Assembly: GCF_002192695.1 (NCBI RefSeq)
Contig: NZ_MTLG01000076.1
Location: forward strand, 1-64,000
DNA length: 64,000 bases
From: Achromobacter xylosoxidans
GTDB lineage: Bacteria; Pseudomonadota; Gammaproteobacteria; Burkholderiales; Burkholderiaceae_B
Direction of reading: 5' to 3'
The position numbers and the translations under genes were made by a program. The notes below the pieces were generated by a model, which was not told where the DNA came from, did no database searches, and saw nothing but the letters and a program-made list of their open reading frames with translations. Numbering within the stretch: position 1 is the first letter of the stretch; each line of letters starts with the position of its first letter. Below, one piece after another: positions 32,648 through 42,034 of the stretch.

Positions 32648-34117
32648 TCAGGCGTAGAGCCCATGCAGGAACCAGCGGGCGTGCTCGTCGTCGCGCTCGC
32701 GGTAGATCCAGTAGCGCGCGGCGGCGGCGTCCTCGGCGACGAAGTAGTCGCGCACGGTCAGGGCCGGGTCCCACCAGCCGCTTTCGATGCGCTCGGGGCC
32801 ACGCATCAGGCGCAGCGCCTGGCCGCCGTATTGCGGCCGGTGGCCGGACAGCTTCAGGGCTAACGGCGGGTCCAGCAGCCAGAAGGGGCGGTCCAGCAGG
32901 GCGGGCAGCGGCGCGGGGCGTTGAGGCGGCGACAGCGCGTCGCCCCAGGCGTTGGCGGCCTCGGGGCGGTGGTCGGGCACGGGATGGGCATGGCGCACCT
33001 GGTCGCGGCCCAGGCGCGCCACCAGCAGGTCCAGCAGCCGGGCATGGTCGGCGGGCGTGCCGCCGGGCTCGGGGAACAGGGTGGTGCTGGCGGCGGGCTG
33101 TTCCACCGTGTCGGGCGCCAGCAGCATCACGGCGATCACGGGCGCTTCCAGCGTGAAGCGGGCCAGCTTTTCCCGCAGCAGGTGGAGGATCTGCGGGGCC
33201 TGCCAGACCGGCTGGGCCAGGGCCAGTTCCAGTTCGGTGGGCGGCCGGGCGTGGCGGCCGCGTTCGTGTTCCATGCTGAGCACCACGCGGCGCACCGCCA
33301 ACTGCCGGGCGCTGAGCCAGCCGCCCAGCTGTTCGGCCAGGCGGCGCGCCACCGCCAGCACCGCGTCGGTGTGCTCGACGTAGTCAGTGAGTTCGATGCG
33401 GCGCGAGAACTGGTGCGGCGGCTCGATCCAGCGATGCAGTTCGGGCGCCAGGCCGTAGGCGGTGTCCAGGGCCTGCAGCAGTTCGGGCGCGCTGCGCCGT
33501 TGCAGGCCCGCGCGCGGCAGGGCGCGCAGGTCCGCCAGGGTATGGCAGCCGATGTCGTCGAGCCAGTCGCGGCGGGCCTGCGCCTGCGGCAGCAGGGCCA
33601 GGGGCAGGGCGTCCAGCCGCCGGGTCAGAGTGGGCAGTGTCAGGGTGCGGCGGGGCGCGCGCCGGCCGGGGCTGCGCGCCAGCAGCCAGGCGCCGGCGGC
33701 GGTCGGCGCCATGCCTAGCGAGACGCGCAGGTCCAGCGCGCGCAGCGTGGCGGCCACCCGCCGGTGCAGGGCTTTCGGACCGCGGAAGAGCATCAGGCTG
33801 GCGCTCACGTTCAGGAGCAGGGTGTCGCCGTCGGCCAGGGCGATTTCGGGCGTGTATTGCAGCAGCGCCAGCGCCGCGCCCTGCAAGGCTTCGGACTCGG
33901 CCTGGACGTCGCGAGGCAGCAGCTCGACCTCGGGGGCGATGGCGGCCGCGCCGGCGCGGCGCATGCCCGGCTTGACGCCGGCCCGGCGGGCGGCGGGCGT
34001 CAGGGCGGCGACGCGTTCCTGTTCCAGGACCGCGAACGCCTGCCCCTCAAGCGGCCAGTGCGGGCGCAGTGCGTCCAGCGGCAGGCAGCGCAGGAAGGCG
34101 GCGATCCAGAGGCGCAT
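32648..34117 (-). CDS. imuB: ImuB, inactive Y-family polymerase-like mutasome protein
   Basis: 489-residue protein of the DNA polymerase Y family. The first acidic active-site motif is missing: its position reads IAAFLRCLPLDAL, and the D-E pair is replaced by DTLLLNVSASLMLFRG. It is therefore a catalytically inactive adaptor, as known for ImuB, which contacts the beta clamp and DnaE2. The frame overlaps the end of imuA by 71 bp, and dnaE2 follows 6 bp later, a tight operon. Confidence 0.92.
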   Translation of the reverse strand: MRLWIAAFLRCLPLDALRPHWPLEGQAFAVLEQERVAALTPAARRAGVKPGMRRAGAAAIAPEVELLPRDVQAESEALQGAALALLQYTPEIALADGDTLLLNVSASLMLFRGPKALHRRVAATLRALDLRVSLGMAPTAAGAWLLARSPGRRAPRRTLTLPTLTRRLDALPLALLPQAQARRDWLDDIGCHTLADLRALPRAGLQRRSAPELLQALDTAYGLAPELHRWIEPPHQFSRRIELTDYVEHTDAVLAVARRLAEQLGGWLSARQLAVRRVVLSMEHERGRHARPPTELELALAQPVWQAPQILHLLREKLARFTLEAPVIAVMLLAPDTVEQPAASTTLFPEPGGTPADHARLLDLLVARLGRDQVRHAHPVPDHRPEAANAWGDALSPPQRPAPLPALLDRPFWLLDPPLALKLSGHRPQYGGQALRLMRGPERIESGWWDPALTVRDYFVAEDAAAARYWIYRERDDEHARWFLHGLYA

Positions 34118-34751
34118 GGCGGGGAGTAACAGGAGTGGTGGCGCCGGTGTCCAGGCCCACGTACAGCGGCGTGTCGCAGGCGGGCCCGCGGCGCTTGAGG
34201 ATGTGGACGGACAGGCCGCCCGCGGCCGGCGCGAGCGCTAGCCGCAAGGGCGCGGGCGTGGCGTTCTGCGCCGCGCTGCTGGGGCGCACGGCGATGAACA
34301 GCAGGTCGCTGGCCTGGGCGGCAAGATGCAGGCGGCGCAGGGATTCGGGGCGCACATGGGGCAGCCAGCAGATCAGGGCGCCACAGCTGCCGTTCTTCAG
34401 GATCTGTTCGGCGGCCCAGAGCGCGTCCACGGGTTTTTCCGGTGCCACCCAGAGCAATTGGCGCGGATCCAGCCGCCAGCTCATCCAGCTGGCGATGTGG
34501 GGCGCGTGCGGCGGCTGCACCAGCGCGATGGCGCGGCGCGTTTCCAGTTGGGCCAGCGCCGGACGCAGCAGGCGGATTTCGCCGATGCCGGGATGCGGCA
34601 CCAGCAATTCGTTCAGGGAGCCCAACGGCCAGCCGCCGTCCGGCAGCTCGGCCGAAAGCGCGGCATGCCCGGTGGGCAGGGTGCGGGCGGCGCCTTGAGC
34701 CAACTGGGTGGCGCGCCACAACGCGGGGTGGATACGTTCTGGGGACTGCAT
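34047..34751 (-). CDS. imuA: ImuA, SOS mutasome RecA-like protein
   Basis: 234-residue RecA-fold-like protein that regulates the ImuB-DnaE2 mutasome. The block ALSAELPDGGWPLGSLNELL and the segment IALVQPPHAPHIASWM are typical. It is the first gene of the operon, with its 3' end inside imuB. Its start lies 58 bp from a consensus LexA box, so it is expected to be induced by DNA damage. Confidence 0.9.
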   Translation of the reverse strand: MQSPERIHPALWRATQLAQGAARTLPTGHAALSAELPDGGWPLGSLNELLVPHPGIGEIRLLRPALAQLETRRAIALVQPPHAPHIASWMSWRLDPRQLLWVAPEKPVDALWAAEQILKNGSCGALICWLPHVRPESLRRLHLAAQASDLLFIAVRPSSAAQNATPAPLRLALAPAAGGLSVHILKRRGPACDTPLYVGLDTGATTPVTPRHAPLDRRLPALPAAGRTAPALAA

Positions 34752-34808
34752 GGCAAATCGGTTGCCGGAGGGAGGGACCCGGTGGAAGTGGCCGATGAGC
34801 CATTATAA

Positions 34809-34824
34809 CTGTATATATGTACAG
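34809..34824 (-). promoter_or_regulatory. LexA (SOS) box controlling imuA-imuB-dnaE2
   Basis: CTGTATATATGTACAG matches the LexA consensus (CTG, ten central bases rich in TA, CAG) exactly at the outer triplets. It lies 58 bp upstream of the imuA start on the operon's strand. The next gene on the other side is convergent to it, so it should serve only this operon. Confidence 0.9.
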
Positions 34825-34854
34825 TATTTAAAGGGGGCGGAGCATGCCGCGAAC

Positions 34855-34899
34855 TAAAAGAAAACCCACCCGTACACCTTTCGATGCAGAGGGGTGGGC
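34855..34899 (-). terminator. Intrinsic terminator after the LysP-like permease gene
   Basis: CCCACCC (34865-34871) pairs with GGGTGGG (34892-34898). Read on the minus strand the stem is followed by TTTTCTTTT. It lies 45-80 bp beyond the permease stop codon. Confidence 0.7.
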
Positions 34900-34943
34900 C
34901 GTGTTGGATACGATTTTAGTTGCTTCAGGCAGGCGGATCGCAA

Positions 34944-36479
34944 CTAAGCGCGGGCGTTCTCACTAGTAGCTGCCGAGGCCGCCACACCCGCCGCGCGATC
35001 CAGGTCCAACCCATAAAACCGCATGTCTTCATACCGGATCCAGTGCGACTTGCGCACCAGCCGGTGGCCGATCCACAAGGCCAGGAACAGCGGGATCGCC
35101 AGGTAGGTGGAGATCACGCCGATCCAGTCGATGCGGTCTTGCAGGAAGGCCTGGTAGTTCTGGCCCAGCGTGACCACCAGGCACAGGACGAAGGCCAGCA
35201 GCGGGCCAAAGGGGAACAGGCCGGCCTTGTAGGGCAGGTCGGCGGTGTCATAGCCGTGCTTCACATAGCCCTGGCGGAAGCGGTAATGGCTGACCGCGAT
35301 GCTCAGCCAGACGATGAATTCGGTCATGCCGGCGAAGTTCAGCAGCCAGATGTAGACGGCCTTGGGGCTGTACACCAGGCTGAACAGGCACAGGCAGGCC
35401 AGCAGCGCGGTGGCCATCAGCGCGTACAGCGGCACGCCGCTGCGGGTGACGCGCCGGAACAGGGCGGGCGCCTGGCCTTCCACCGCCATGTTGAACAGCA
35501 TCCGCGTCGCCGCGTACATGCCGGAATTGCCGGCCGACAGCACCGAGGTCAGGATCACGGCGTTCATCACGGTGGCCGCCGACAGCAGCCCGGCGTGCTG
35601 GAACACCAGCGTGAAGGGGCTGACCGCGATGTCCTCCACTTCGTTGCGCAGCAGCTGCGGGTCGGTATAGGGCAGCAGCAGGCCGATGATCAGGATGGCC
35701 AGCACGTAGAACAGCAGGATGCGCCAGAAAACATGATTGATCGCGCGCGGCACGTTGCGGCGGGGATTCTCGGATTCGCCGGCGGCCACGGCCACCAGTT
35801 CCGTGCCTTGGAACGAATAGGCCACCACCATCGCCACGCCCACCCAGGTGGCCGCATTGCCCACGAAGGGCGCGTCGCCGACCGACCAGTTGGCCAGTCC
35901 CACGGGCGTGCCGCTGTGGATGATGCCGACCAGCATCGCCAGTCCGACGCCGATGAAGCACAGCACGGCCACGACCTTGATGATGGCGAACCAGTATTCG
36001 GCCTCGCCGAAGCTGCGCGCCGAAAAGGCGTTCAGGCCGAAGGTCAGGGCCAGGAAGGCCACGCTCCATATCCAGCCCGGCGTGTCGGGGAACCAGTAGG
36101 CCATGACCAGCTGCGCGGCCACCACGTCCACCGCCACCACCGTGGCCCAACTGATCCAGAAGTTCCAGCCCAGCGCGAAGCCGAAGCCGCCGTCCACGTA
36201 GCGCGAGGCATAGGTGCAGAAGGAACCCGATACCGGCATGAAGGTCGCCAGTTCGCCCAGGCTGGTCATGATGAAGTAGACCATCAGGCCGATGGCCAGG
36301 TAGACCAGCAGCGCGCCGCCCGGGCCGGCCTGGGCGATGGCGGCGCCGGAGGCCACGAACAGGCCGGTGCCGATGGCTCCGCCCAACGCTATCATCGTGA
36401 GGTGGCGCGCCTTGAGCACGCGATGCAGCTGGTTCTGGCCGGCAGGCGTGGCGCCGGATTCTGTCGTCGGAGTTTGCAT
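34944..36479 (-). CDS. LysP-like amino-acid permease (APC family)
   Basis: 511-residue, 12-helix amino-acid:proton symporter of the APC family. Long blocks recall E. coli LysP: ALGGAIGTGLFVASGAAI at helix 1, FSFQGTEL-type YSFQGTELVAVAAGESENPR, VFWRILLFYVLAILIIGLLL with PYTDP after it, and LSAGNSGMYAATRML. Lysine is thus the likely substrate, but the call rests on memory of LysP. I start at ATG 36477-36479; the upstream 23 residues of the open frame are Pro-rich and unlike the family. A U-tract terminator follows. Confidence 0.85.
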   Translation of the reverse strand: MQTPTTESGATPAGQNQLHRVLKARHLTMIALGGAIGTGLFVASGAAIAQAGPGGALLVYLAIGLMVYFIMTSLGELATFMPVSGSFCTYASRYVDGGFGFALGWNFWISWATVVAVDVVAAQLVMAYWFPDTPGWIWSVAFLALTFGLNAFSARSFGEAEYWFAIIKVVAVLCFIGVGLAMLVGIIHSGTPVGLANWSVGDAPFVGNAATWVGVAMVVAYSFQGTELVAVAAGESENPRRNVPRAINHVFWRILLFYVLAILIIGLLLPYTDPQLLRNEVEDIAVSPFTLVFQHAGLLSAATVMNAVILTSVLSAGNSGMYAATRMLFNMAVEGQAPALFRRVTRSGVPLYALMATALLACLCLFSLVYSPKAVYIWLLNFAGMTEFIVWLSIAVSHYRFRQGYVKHGYDTADLPYKAGLFPFGPLLAFVLCLVVTLGQNYQAFLQDRIDWIGVISTYLAIPLFLALWIGHRLVRKSHWIRYEDMRFYGLDLDRAAGVAASAATSENARA

Positions 36480-36664
36480 TACTGGGGTAGGAAGTTGCCG
36501 CGGCGGCGGACCATCAGGCACGGGCGTGCGGGCCTGCCCGCCAGGCAATGCCGCGCAAGCCAGCCGGTCCGTGGCGGTGCGGCAAAGGTTGCTTCAAGGC
36601 GCGCATTTTACAATGCGGCTATTCCGGGGCCGTTTGGCGGCCCCAGCCAGCACGGAGCGGTTTC

Positions 36665-37369
36665 ATGGCGTCTTCCACTTCTATCGAATTCCTTCCCGAT
36701 GCCGGCGTCGACGTGCGCCAGCTGTTCATCCTGCTGCACGGCGTGGGCGGCACCCCCGACGACATGGAGCCGCTGGCAAAAGCCGTGCGCGCGGCATTTC
36801 CGAGCGCGGCGGTGCTGGTGCCCCAGGGCTTCGAGCCCTTTGACGGCGGCGGCGAGGGCCGGCAATGGTTCTCGGTGCGCGGCGTGACCGAGGAAAACCG
36901 CCCCGAGCGCGTGGCGCGGGCGCTGCCGCCCCTGGAAGCCTATATGCGCGAGGCGCAGGCGCGTTTCGGCCTGCTGCAGTCGGACACGGCCCTGGCGGGC
37001 TTTTCGCAGGGCGCCATCATGGCGCTGGAACTGGTGCAGGCGCACGACGGCATGGCCGGCCGCGTCATCGCGTTTTCAGGCCGGTATGCGCAGTTGCCCA
37101 AGACCGCGCCGCAGTACACCACGCTGCACCTGCTGCATGGCGAGGCCGATCCCATCATGAGCGTGGCGAACATCCAGGCCGCCCAGGCGCGGCTGAGCGA
37201 GCTGCACGGGGATTCGACCATCGACATTGCCAGCAATGTGGGGCACGCGCTGCACCCGGCGCTGATCGAGCGCGCCATCGTGCGCTTGAAGACCTGCGTG
37301 CCGTTGCGCAGCTGGGAAGCGGCGCTGGGCCTGAACCAGACGCCGCCGGACGGCACCTCGGTGCATTGA
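36665..37369 (+). CDS. YpfH-like carboxylesterase
   Basis: 234-residue alpha/beta hydrolase of the phospholipase/carboxylesterase (YpfH) family. The nucleophile elbow is GFSQGA with Ser114, an HGVGG oxyanion-type loop occurs at about 25-29, the acid is in HGEADPIM, and His lies in SNVGHALHP. CGGAG precedes the ATG at 36665. It ends exactly one base before the stop of the NodT gene on the opposite strand, so transcription of the two converges. Its substrate is presumably a short-chain ester. Confidence 0.88.
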   Translation: MASSTSIEFLPDAGVDVRQLFILLHGVGGTPDDMEPLAKAVRAAFPSAAVLVPQGFEPFDGGGEGRQWFSVRGVTEENRPERVARALPPLEAYMREAQARFGLLQSDTALAGFSQGAIMALELVQAHDGMAGRVIAFSGRYAQLPKTAPQYTTLHLLHGEADPIMSVANIQAAQARLSELHGDSTIDIASNVGHALHPALIERAIVRLKTCVPLRSWEAALGLNQTPPDGTSVH

Positions 37370-38791
37370 TCATTTTTCCCAGCCGCCGCCCAGCGCCAGG
37401 AACAGCGCGATCTGGTCGCTGCTGAGGTCGGCCTGCGAAGCCGCCAGCGCGCTTTCATTGCTGGCCAGCGTGCGCTCGGCGTCCAGCACGGTCAGGTAGT
37501 CGGTCTTGCCGTACTGGAACAGGCGGCTGGCCTGGGAGGCGGCCTCGGCGCTCTGGTCGCGCGCGGCGCGCAAGGCGGCGTCGCGGTCCAGCTGGCGCGC
37601 GTAGACCACCAGCGCGCTTTCTGTTTCCCGCAGGGCGTTGAGCACGGTGGCGTCAAAGCGCGCCGCCGCGGCCTTGGTGCTGGCCTGGGCCTCGGCGATG
37701 CGGGCCTGCGCGGCGCCGGTGTTGGGAATGGTCCAGGAGATCAGCGGGCCGACGCTCCAGCTGAAGGTGCCGCGGTCGCCGAACATGGCGGCCGGGCCGC
37801 CCGAGGCGGCTGACAGGCCGAGCGAGATCTTCGGATACAGGTCCGCCGTGGCCACGCCGATGCGCGCGGTGGCCGCGGCCAGCGTGCGCTCGGCCTGGCG
37901 GATGTCGGGGCGGCGGCGCAGCAGTTCGGCGCCATCGCCCACGGGGATGGTCTCGGTCAGGCGCGGGGCCTGGGCGCATTGCAGCAGCGCGGGCGGGATC
38001 TGGCCCGGCGTCTGGCCGGTCAGCGCCGCCAGGCGGTACAGCGCGGTGCGCTGCTGGGCCTGGAACGGCGGCAGGTTGGCCTGCAGTTGTTCAAGCTGGC
38101 TGCGGGCGCGGGTCACGTCCAGCGTGGTGCCGCGGCCAGCGCGTTGCAGCCGGTCGACCGCGTCCAGGGATTGCTTCTGCACCTGCACCGAATGCTGGGC
38201 AGAGGCCAGCTGCATGCCGGCCGCGCACATATTGGCGTAGGCCCGGGCGGTCTCGGCGGCCACGGTGACGCGGGTGGCGTCGTAGGCGGCCTGCGCGGCC
38301 TGCTCGTCGCCGCTGGCCGCTTCCACGGCGCGGCGGATCTGGCCGAACAGGTCCAGCTGGTACGCCACGCTGGCGCCCATGGAATAGGACCAGCGATTGG
38401 GCGGATCGATGCCGGGCTGCAGTTCCTGCAAGCCGGACACGTGGCCGAAAGTGGGCGAGGCATTGACGCCGATGGACGGCTGCTGCTGCGCCTGCGCTTC
38501 GCGCACGGCGGCTTGGGCCCGCTCCAGGTTGGCGCTGGCCACGCGCAGGTCGGTGTTGGCGGCCAGGGCCTTTTCCACCAGGCCATCCAGCACGGGATCG
38601 TCGTACAGGCGCCACCAGTGGCCAGGCACCGCATCCTGCCGGAACGCCGCCTCGCGCGCCTGCGTGAAGGGCGCCTGCGCGCTCTGCCGCTCGGCCACCG
38701 ATCCGGCGGGCACCTGGTAGTCCGGGCCCACGGCGGCGCATCCGGCCAGCGCAAGGGCCAGCGTAAGAGGCAGGAGGTATCTGGTGTTCAT
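37370..38791 (-). CDS. NodT-family outer-membrane efflux lipoprotein
   Basis: 473-residue outer-membrane factor (TolC-like, NodT subfamily) with a lipoprotein signal, lipobox LALAGC (Cys18), and two OEP repeats with the helical barrel pattern (ANTDLRVASANLERAQAAVR; RPDIRQAERTLAAATARIGV). It forms the exit channel for the HlyD-FUSC pump encoded just upstream in the same direction, as last gene of the MarR-led operon. Confidence 0.92.
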   Translation of the reverse strand: MNTRYLLPLTLALALAGCAAVGPDYQVPAGSVAERQSAQAPFTQAREAAFRQDAVPGHWWRLYDDPVLDGLVEKALAANTDLRVASANLERAQAAVREAQAQQQPSIGVNASPTFGHVSGLQELQPGIDPPNRWSYSMGASVAYQLDLFGQIRRAVEAASGDEQAAQAAYDATRVTVAAETARAYANMCAAGMQLASAQHSVQVQKQSLDAVDRLQRAGRGTTLDVTRARSQLEQLQANLPPFQAQQRTALYRLAALTGQTPGQIPPALLQCAQAPRLTETIPVGDGAELLRRRPDIRQAERTLAAATARIGVATADLYPKISLGLSAASGGPAAMFGDRGTFSWSVGPLISWTIPNTGAAQARIAEAQASTKAAAARFDATVLNALRETESALVVYARQLDRDAALRAARDQSAEAASQASRLFQYGKTDYLTVLDAERTLASNESALAASQADLSSDQIALFLALGGGWEK

Positions 38792-38856
38792 GGCGGTTAC
38801 GGCTGTGCGTCGATAAGAGAAAAAGGGTGGAAGGAAGGAACGATCAGGACGGCCGG

Positions 38857-39771
38857 TCAGGACGGTTGGTGCGCCTCGGCCTGCGAGTGGGCAGGCCCGG
38901 AATCCACCGACACGGTGGCGGTCTGGCCGGCCACCAGGCGCACGCCTTCGGGCACGTCGTCGATCTTCACGCGCACCGGGATGCGCTGCGCCAGGCGGAC
39001 CCAGTTGAACGTGGGATTGACGTTGGGCAGCAGGTTGGCGCCGGTGCTGCGGTCGCGGTCGGCGATGCCCATGGCGATGCTTTCGACGTGGCCGCGGATA
39101 TGGTGCGAGTCGCCCATCAGCGTCACGGTGACGGGATCGCCTTCGTGGATGCCAGGCAGCTTGGTTTCCTCGAAATAACCTTCGACGTAGAACGAACTGG
39201 AATCCACCAGCGCCATCACGCCGCGGCCAGCGGTGGCGTAGGAACCTGCGCGCAGGTCCAGGTTGGTGATGCGGCCGTCGTTCACTGCCAGCACCCGGCT
39301 GCGTTCCAGGTTCAGGCGCGCGGTATTGAGCTGCACTTCGGCCTGGGCCAGCGCGGCTTCGGTCTGCTGTAGCTTGGTCTGGCTTTGTTCCAGCGCCTCG
39401 GCGGCCACCAACTGGCCCAGCGAGCGGTTGCGCTTGGCGTCGCGCACGGCCTGGTCGCGCGCCACTTGCGCGGAACGCACCGAGGCCTGGGCCTGGTCAT
39501 AGGCCAGCTGGAAGCGCGCGCGGTCGATTTCGAACAGCACGTCGCCGGCCTTCACGTCCTGGTTGTCGTGCACCGGCACGCTGGTCACCAGGCCGGAGAC
39601 ATCCGGCGCGACCTGTACCACGTAGGCCTTGACGCGGCCGTCGCGGGTCCAAGGTTCGACTTCATAGTGCACCCAGAGCTGCCAGCCGGCGTAGGCGGCC
39701 GCGGCGACGACGACGGCGGTCACCGCGAACTTGCCGATGGCTGCGGGGCGCAGGGCATTGGGGAGTTTCAT
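38857..39771 (-). CDS. HlyD-family periplasmic adaptor (AaeA/EmrA-like)
   Basis: 304-residue membrane-fusion protein: one N-terminal transmembrane helix (about 10-30), biotinyl-lipoyl-like halves around a coiled-coil hairpin (about 85-160), and a beta-barrel (GDPVTVTLMG). The segment VEPWTRDGRVKAYVVQVAPDV is typical of AaeA-type adaptors paired with FUSC transporters. The ATG at 39769-39771 is preceded by GAGATAAG. The preceding DUF1656 gene ends 2 bp away, and the operon order MarR-FUSC-DUF1656-HlyD-NodT shows that all parts act together. Confidence 0.92.
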   Translation of the reverse strand: MKLPNALRPAAIGKFAVTAVVVAAAAYAGWQLWVHYEVEPWTRDGRVKAYVVQVAPDVSGLVTSVPVHDNQDVKAGDVLFEIDRARFQLAYDQAQASVRSAQVARDQAVRDAKRNRSLGQLVAAEALEQSQTKLQQTEAALAQAEVQLNTARLNLERSRVLAVNDGRITNLDLRAGSYATAGRGVMALVDSSSFYVEGYFEETKLPGIHEGDPVTVTLMGDSHHIRGHVESIAMGIADRDRSTGANLLPNVNPTFNWVRLAQRIPVRVKIDDVPEGVRLVAGQTATVSVDSGPAHSQAEAHQPS

Positions 39772-39773
39772 GC

Positions 39774-39986
39774 TTATCTCTGTAGTAAATAGGGGGAAAT
39801 GAGGGATACGCCGTACAGCAGCACCACGAACAGCGCCAGGTCGAACAGCGCGGGGTGCCACACCAGGCGGTACAGCCCGGCGCGGGCCAGCACGCGGCGC
39901 ACCGCCCAGGCCACGCCCAGGGTCACCACGCCCAGCACCAGCAGCCAGGGGAAATAGACGCCGTAAAGATTGAATTCGCCGATCAT
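39774..39986 (-). CDS. DUF1656 small membrane protein (AaeX-like)
   Basis: 70-residue protein with two hydrophobic segments (FPWLLVLGVVTLGVAWAVRR and ALFDLALFVVLLYGVSLI), the AaeX/DUF1656 type that always accompanies FUSC-HlyD pumps of the aae kind. It starts inside the stop of the FUSC gene (ATGA overlap at 39983-39986) and ends 2 bp before the HlyD gene. The longer frame that includes it is a shadow of the FUSC gene. Confidence 0.88.
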   Translation of the reverse strand: MIGEFNLYGVYFPWLLVLGVVTLGVAWAVRRVLARAGLYRLVWHPALFDLALFVVLLYGVSLISPYLLQR

Positions 39987-42034
39987 GATGCTTGGCCCTC
40001 CAGGGTGGGATGGGCGGGTTGGTAGTCGGGCGCGTCGGGGAAGAAGGCGCGGCGCAGGCCCACCAGCGCGACCACGGCGCGGTCGCGGGCGGCGGCGCCC
40101 GGCGGCGTGGCCGTCACGCTGGCCAGTGCGCGGTCGATCTGGGCCAGGAACTCGGGCGTCTTCTCGCCGACCTGCCAGGCCGAGCGCGCGTGGAAGAATT
40201 TCGCCAGCCCGTCCAGCACCGGCTGGATGGCCGGTTCGGCCATGGGCAGGTGACGGCGGGCGCGCTGCAGTTCGGTGATGTCGCGGCCCACGCGCAGATC
40301 CTTCAGCGCGTCGGCGGCGACCAGGTCGTCCGGACGCTGGGCCAGCGCCAGGCGTGGCTGCAACAGGCCGATGCGGTCCAGCATGCGCGCGGCGTAGGTG
40401 TGGCGCGATGGGGCGCGCGGCGAGCTTGCCAGGGTTTCCAGTTCCTTCCAGTTGGCGGCCTGGATGCGGCGCGCGCTCCAGTCGGCGCTGACGGTGCGGA
40501 AGATGGCGGCGATGATGGCCGCGGTGGCCACGCCCATGCATTGCGCGACCTGCGTGTCGATGAAGGACACGATGTCGGCGGTATTGGTGTCCTGCAGCGC
40601 CATCGTGCCCAGGAAGCCGAACAGCATCGCCATGGCCTTGCCGGCGCTGGCGGGCCGGGCGATGAAGATGCCCAGCACGAAGGTCGTGGGCAGCATGGCC
40701 AGGGCCAGCATCTCGAACGAGTGCAGGGCCGGCATGATGCCCAGCAGGTACAGCGCCGACAGCGGGATCGAATACACCGTGTAGGTCAGGAACTGCATGA
40801 TGCCGGGAACCGGATTGTCCTGCGACGCGAAGAAGCAGCTGAAGATGGCGGCCATGAGCGCGGCGGTGGCGCCGTTGCTCCAGGCCGTGCCGATCCAGAA
40901 GGCGCAGCAGACCGAAATGGCCACGCCGGCGGCCAGGGCCGACAGCAGCGCCATGCCGCGGTCGCGGTGCAGCGCGGCGTTGGGCGCGGGCTTGGAACGC
41001 GGGGCGCGCAGCGGCGCGCCAGCCAGGCCCGCGCGGATCTCGCGGCGTAGCGCCAGGCATTCGTCATAGGTGTCGACCAGTTCGCGCAGGCGCGTCATCA
41101 GGCTGGCCAGCAGCACGTCGCGCCAGCTGGAGCGGCTGTCGATTTCAGGCGTGAGGCGGGTGGCGGCGGCGCGCAGCTGCACCGCGGTCTCGTGGGTGGC
41201 CTGGGCGCCGGCGTTGATCCATTCGGAGATGTCGGCGAGCAAGGCCGTGACGGGTTGCGGCAGCGGCTGGCCGCCGGCCTGCAGGGCGCGCATGCGGTCT
41301 TCCACGGCGGATACGGTGGGCGTCAGCGCTGCGATCTGGTCCTGCATGGCGCGCACCGCGCCCGAGGTCCAGCGCAGGTTGCTGGTGTCGAAGGGCACGT
41401 GGGTGGACATCAGGCGCAGCTGCGTGATGTCGTTGGCCAGCACGCGGCGGTCGCGGTCCTTCTGTTCGGTGGCCTGGCCGCTGAGCGTGTCGTGCATCCA
41501 GTTGCGGGCGTCGCGCACGGCCTTGTCCAGCATCAGGGTCAGGGCAGGGGCCAGGCCGCGCGGCAGCACAATGCTGTGGATCAGCGTGGCGCAGACGATG
41601 CCCAGGCTGATTTCCTCGACGCGGGCGAGCGCGGTGTCGAACACCTGGGCAGGGGCGGTCACGCTGGGAAAGCCGATCATGGCGGCGGTATAGCCCGCCA
41701 GCATGAAGAGGTAGGAGCGCGGGGTGCGGTCCAGCACCGACAGGTACAGGCAGGCGCCCACCCACAGCACCATGGCAGCGGTCATGACGACCGGGGAATT
41801 CGACAGCCGCGGCACCAGGTAGACGGTGGCGGCCGAGCCGAAGAAGGTGCCCGCCAGGCGGTACAGCGCCTTGGAGCGCACCGCGCCCGACCAGGGTTGG
41901 GCCACGACATAGGCCGTGGTCATGGCCCAGAACGGACGCGGCAATCCCATGCTGTAGGCCAGGTAGAGCGCCATGATGGCGCTCAGGTAGCTCTTGAGCG
42001 AGAAGATGGTTTCGCGGACGTTGGGGAGTTTCAC
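39983..42034 (-). CDS. FUSC-family inner-membrane exporter (AaeB-like)
   Basis: 683-residue fusaric-acid-resistance/AaeB-type transporter: an N-terminal six-helix bundle (about 15-160), a large cytoplasmic part, a second helix bundle (about 360-510), then a cytoplasmic tail. It exports aromatic acids such as p-hydroxybenzoate or fusaric acid with HlyD and an outer-membrane factor. The start overlaps the stop of the MarR gene (ATGA, 42031-42034), proving tight coupling with the regulator. Confidence 0.92.
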   Translation of the reverse strand: MKLPNVRETIFSLKSYLSAIMALYLAYSMGLPRPFWAMTTAYVVAQPWSGAVRSKALYRLAGTFFGSAATVYLVPRLSNSPVVMTAAMVLWVGACLYLSVLDRTPRSYLFMLAGYTAAMIGFPSVTAPAQVFDTALARVEEISLGIVCATLIHSIVLPRGLAPALTLMLDKAVRDARNWMHDTLSGQATEQKDRDRRVLANDITQLRLMSTHVPFDTSNLRWTSGAVRAMQDQIAALTPTVSAVEDRMRALQAGGQPLPQPVTALLADISEWINAGAQATHETAVQLRAAATRLTPEIDSRSSWRDVLLASLMTRLRELVDTYDECLALRREIRAGLAGAPLRAPRSKPAPNAALHRDRGMALLSALAAGVAISVCCAFWIGTAWSNGATAALMAAIFSCFFASQDNPVPGIMQFLTYTVYSIPLSALYLLGIMPALHSFEMLALAMLPTTFVLGIFIARPASAGKAMAMLFGFLGTMALQDTNTADIVSFIDTQVAQCMGVATAAIIAAIFRTVSADWSARRIQAANWKELETLASSPRAPSRHTYAARMLDRIGLLQPRLALAQRPDDLVAADALKDLRVGRDITELQRARRHLPMAEPAIQPVLDGLAKFFHARSAWQVGEKTPEFLAQIDRALASVTATPPGAAARDRAVVALVGLRRAFFPDAPDYQPAHPTLEGQAS

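Noticed and set aside
34920..36887. 655-codon plus-strand frame opposite the LysP-like gene
   Set aside because: Shadow frame; only its last part overlaps the real YpfH-like gene in a different frame.
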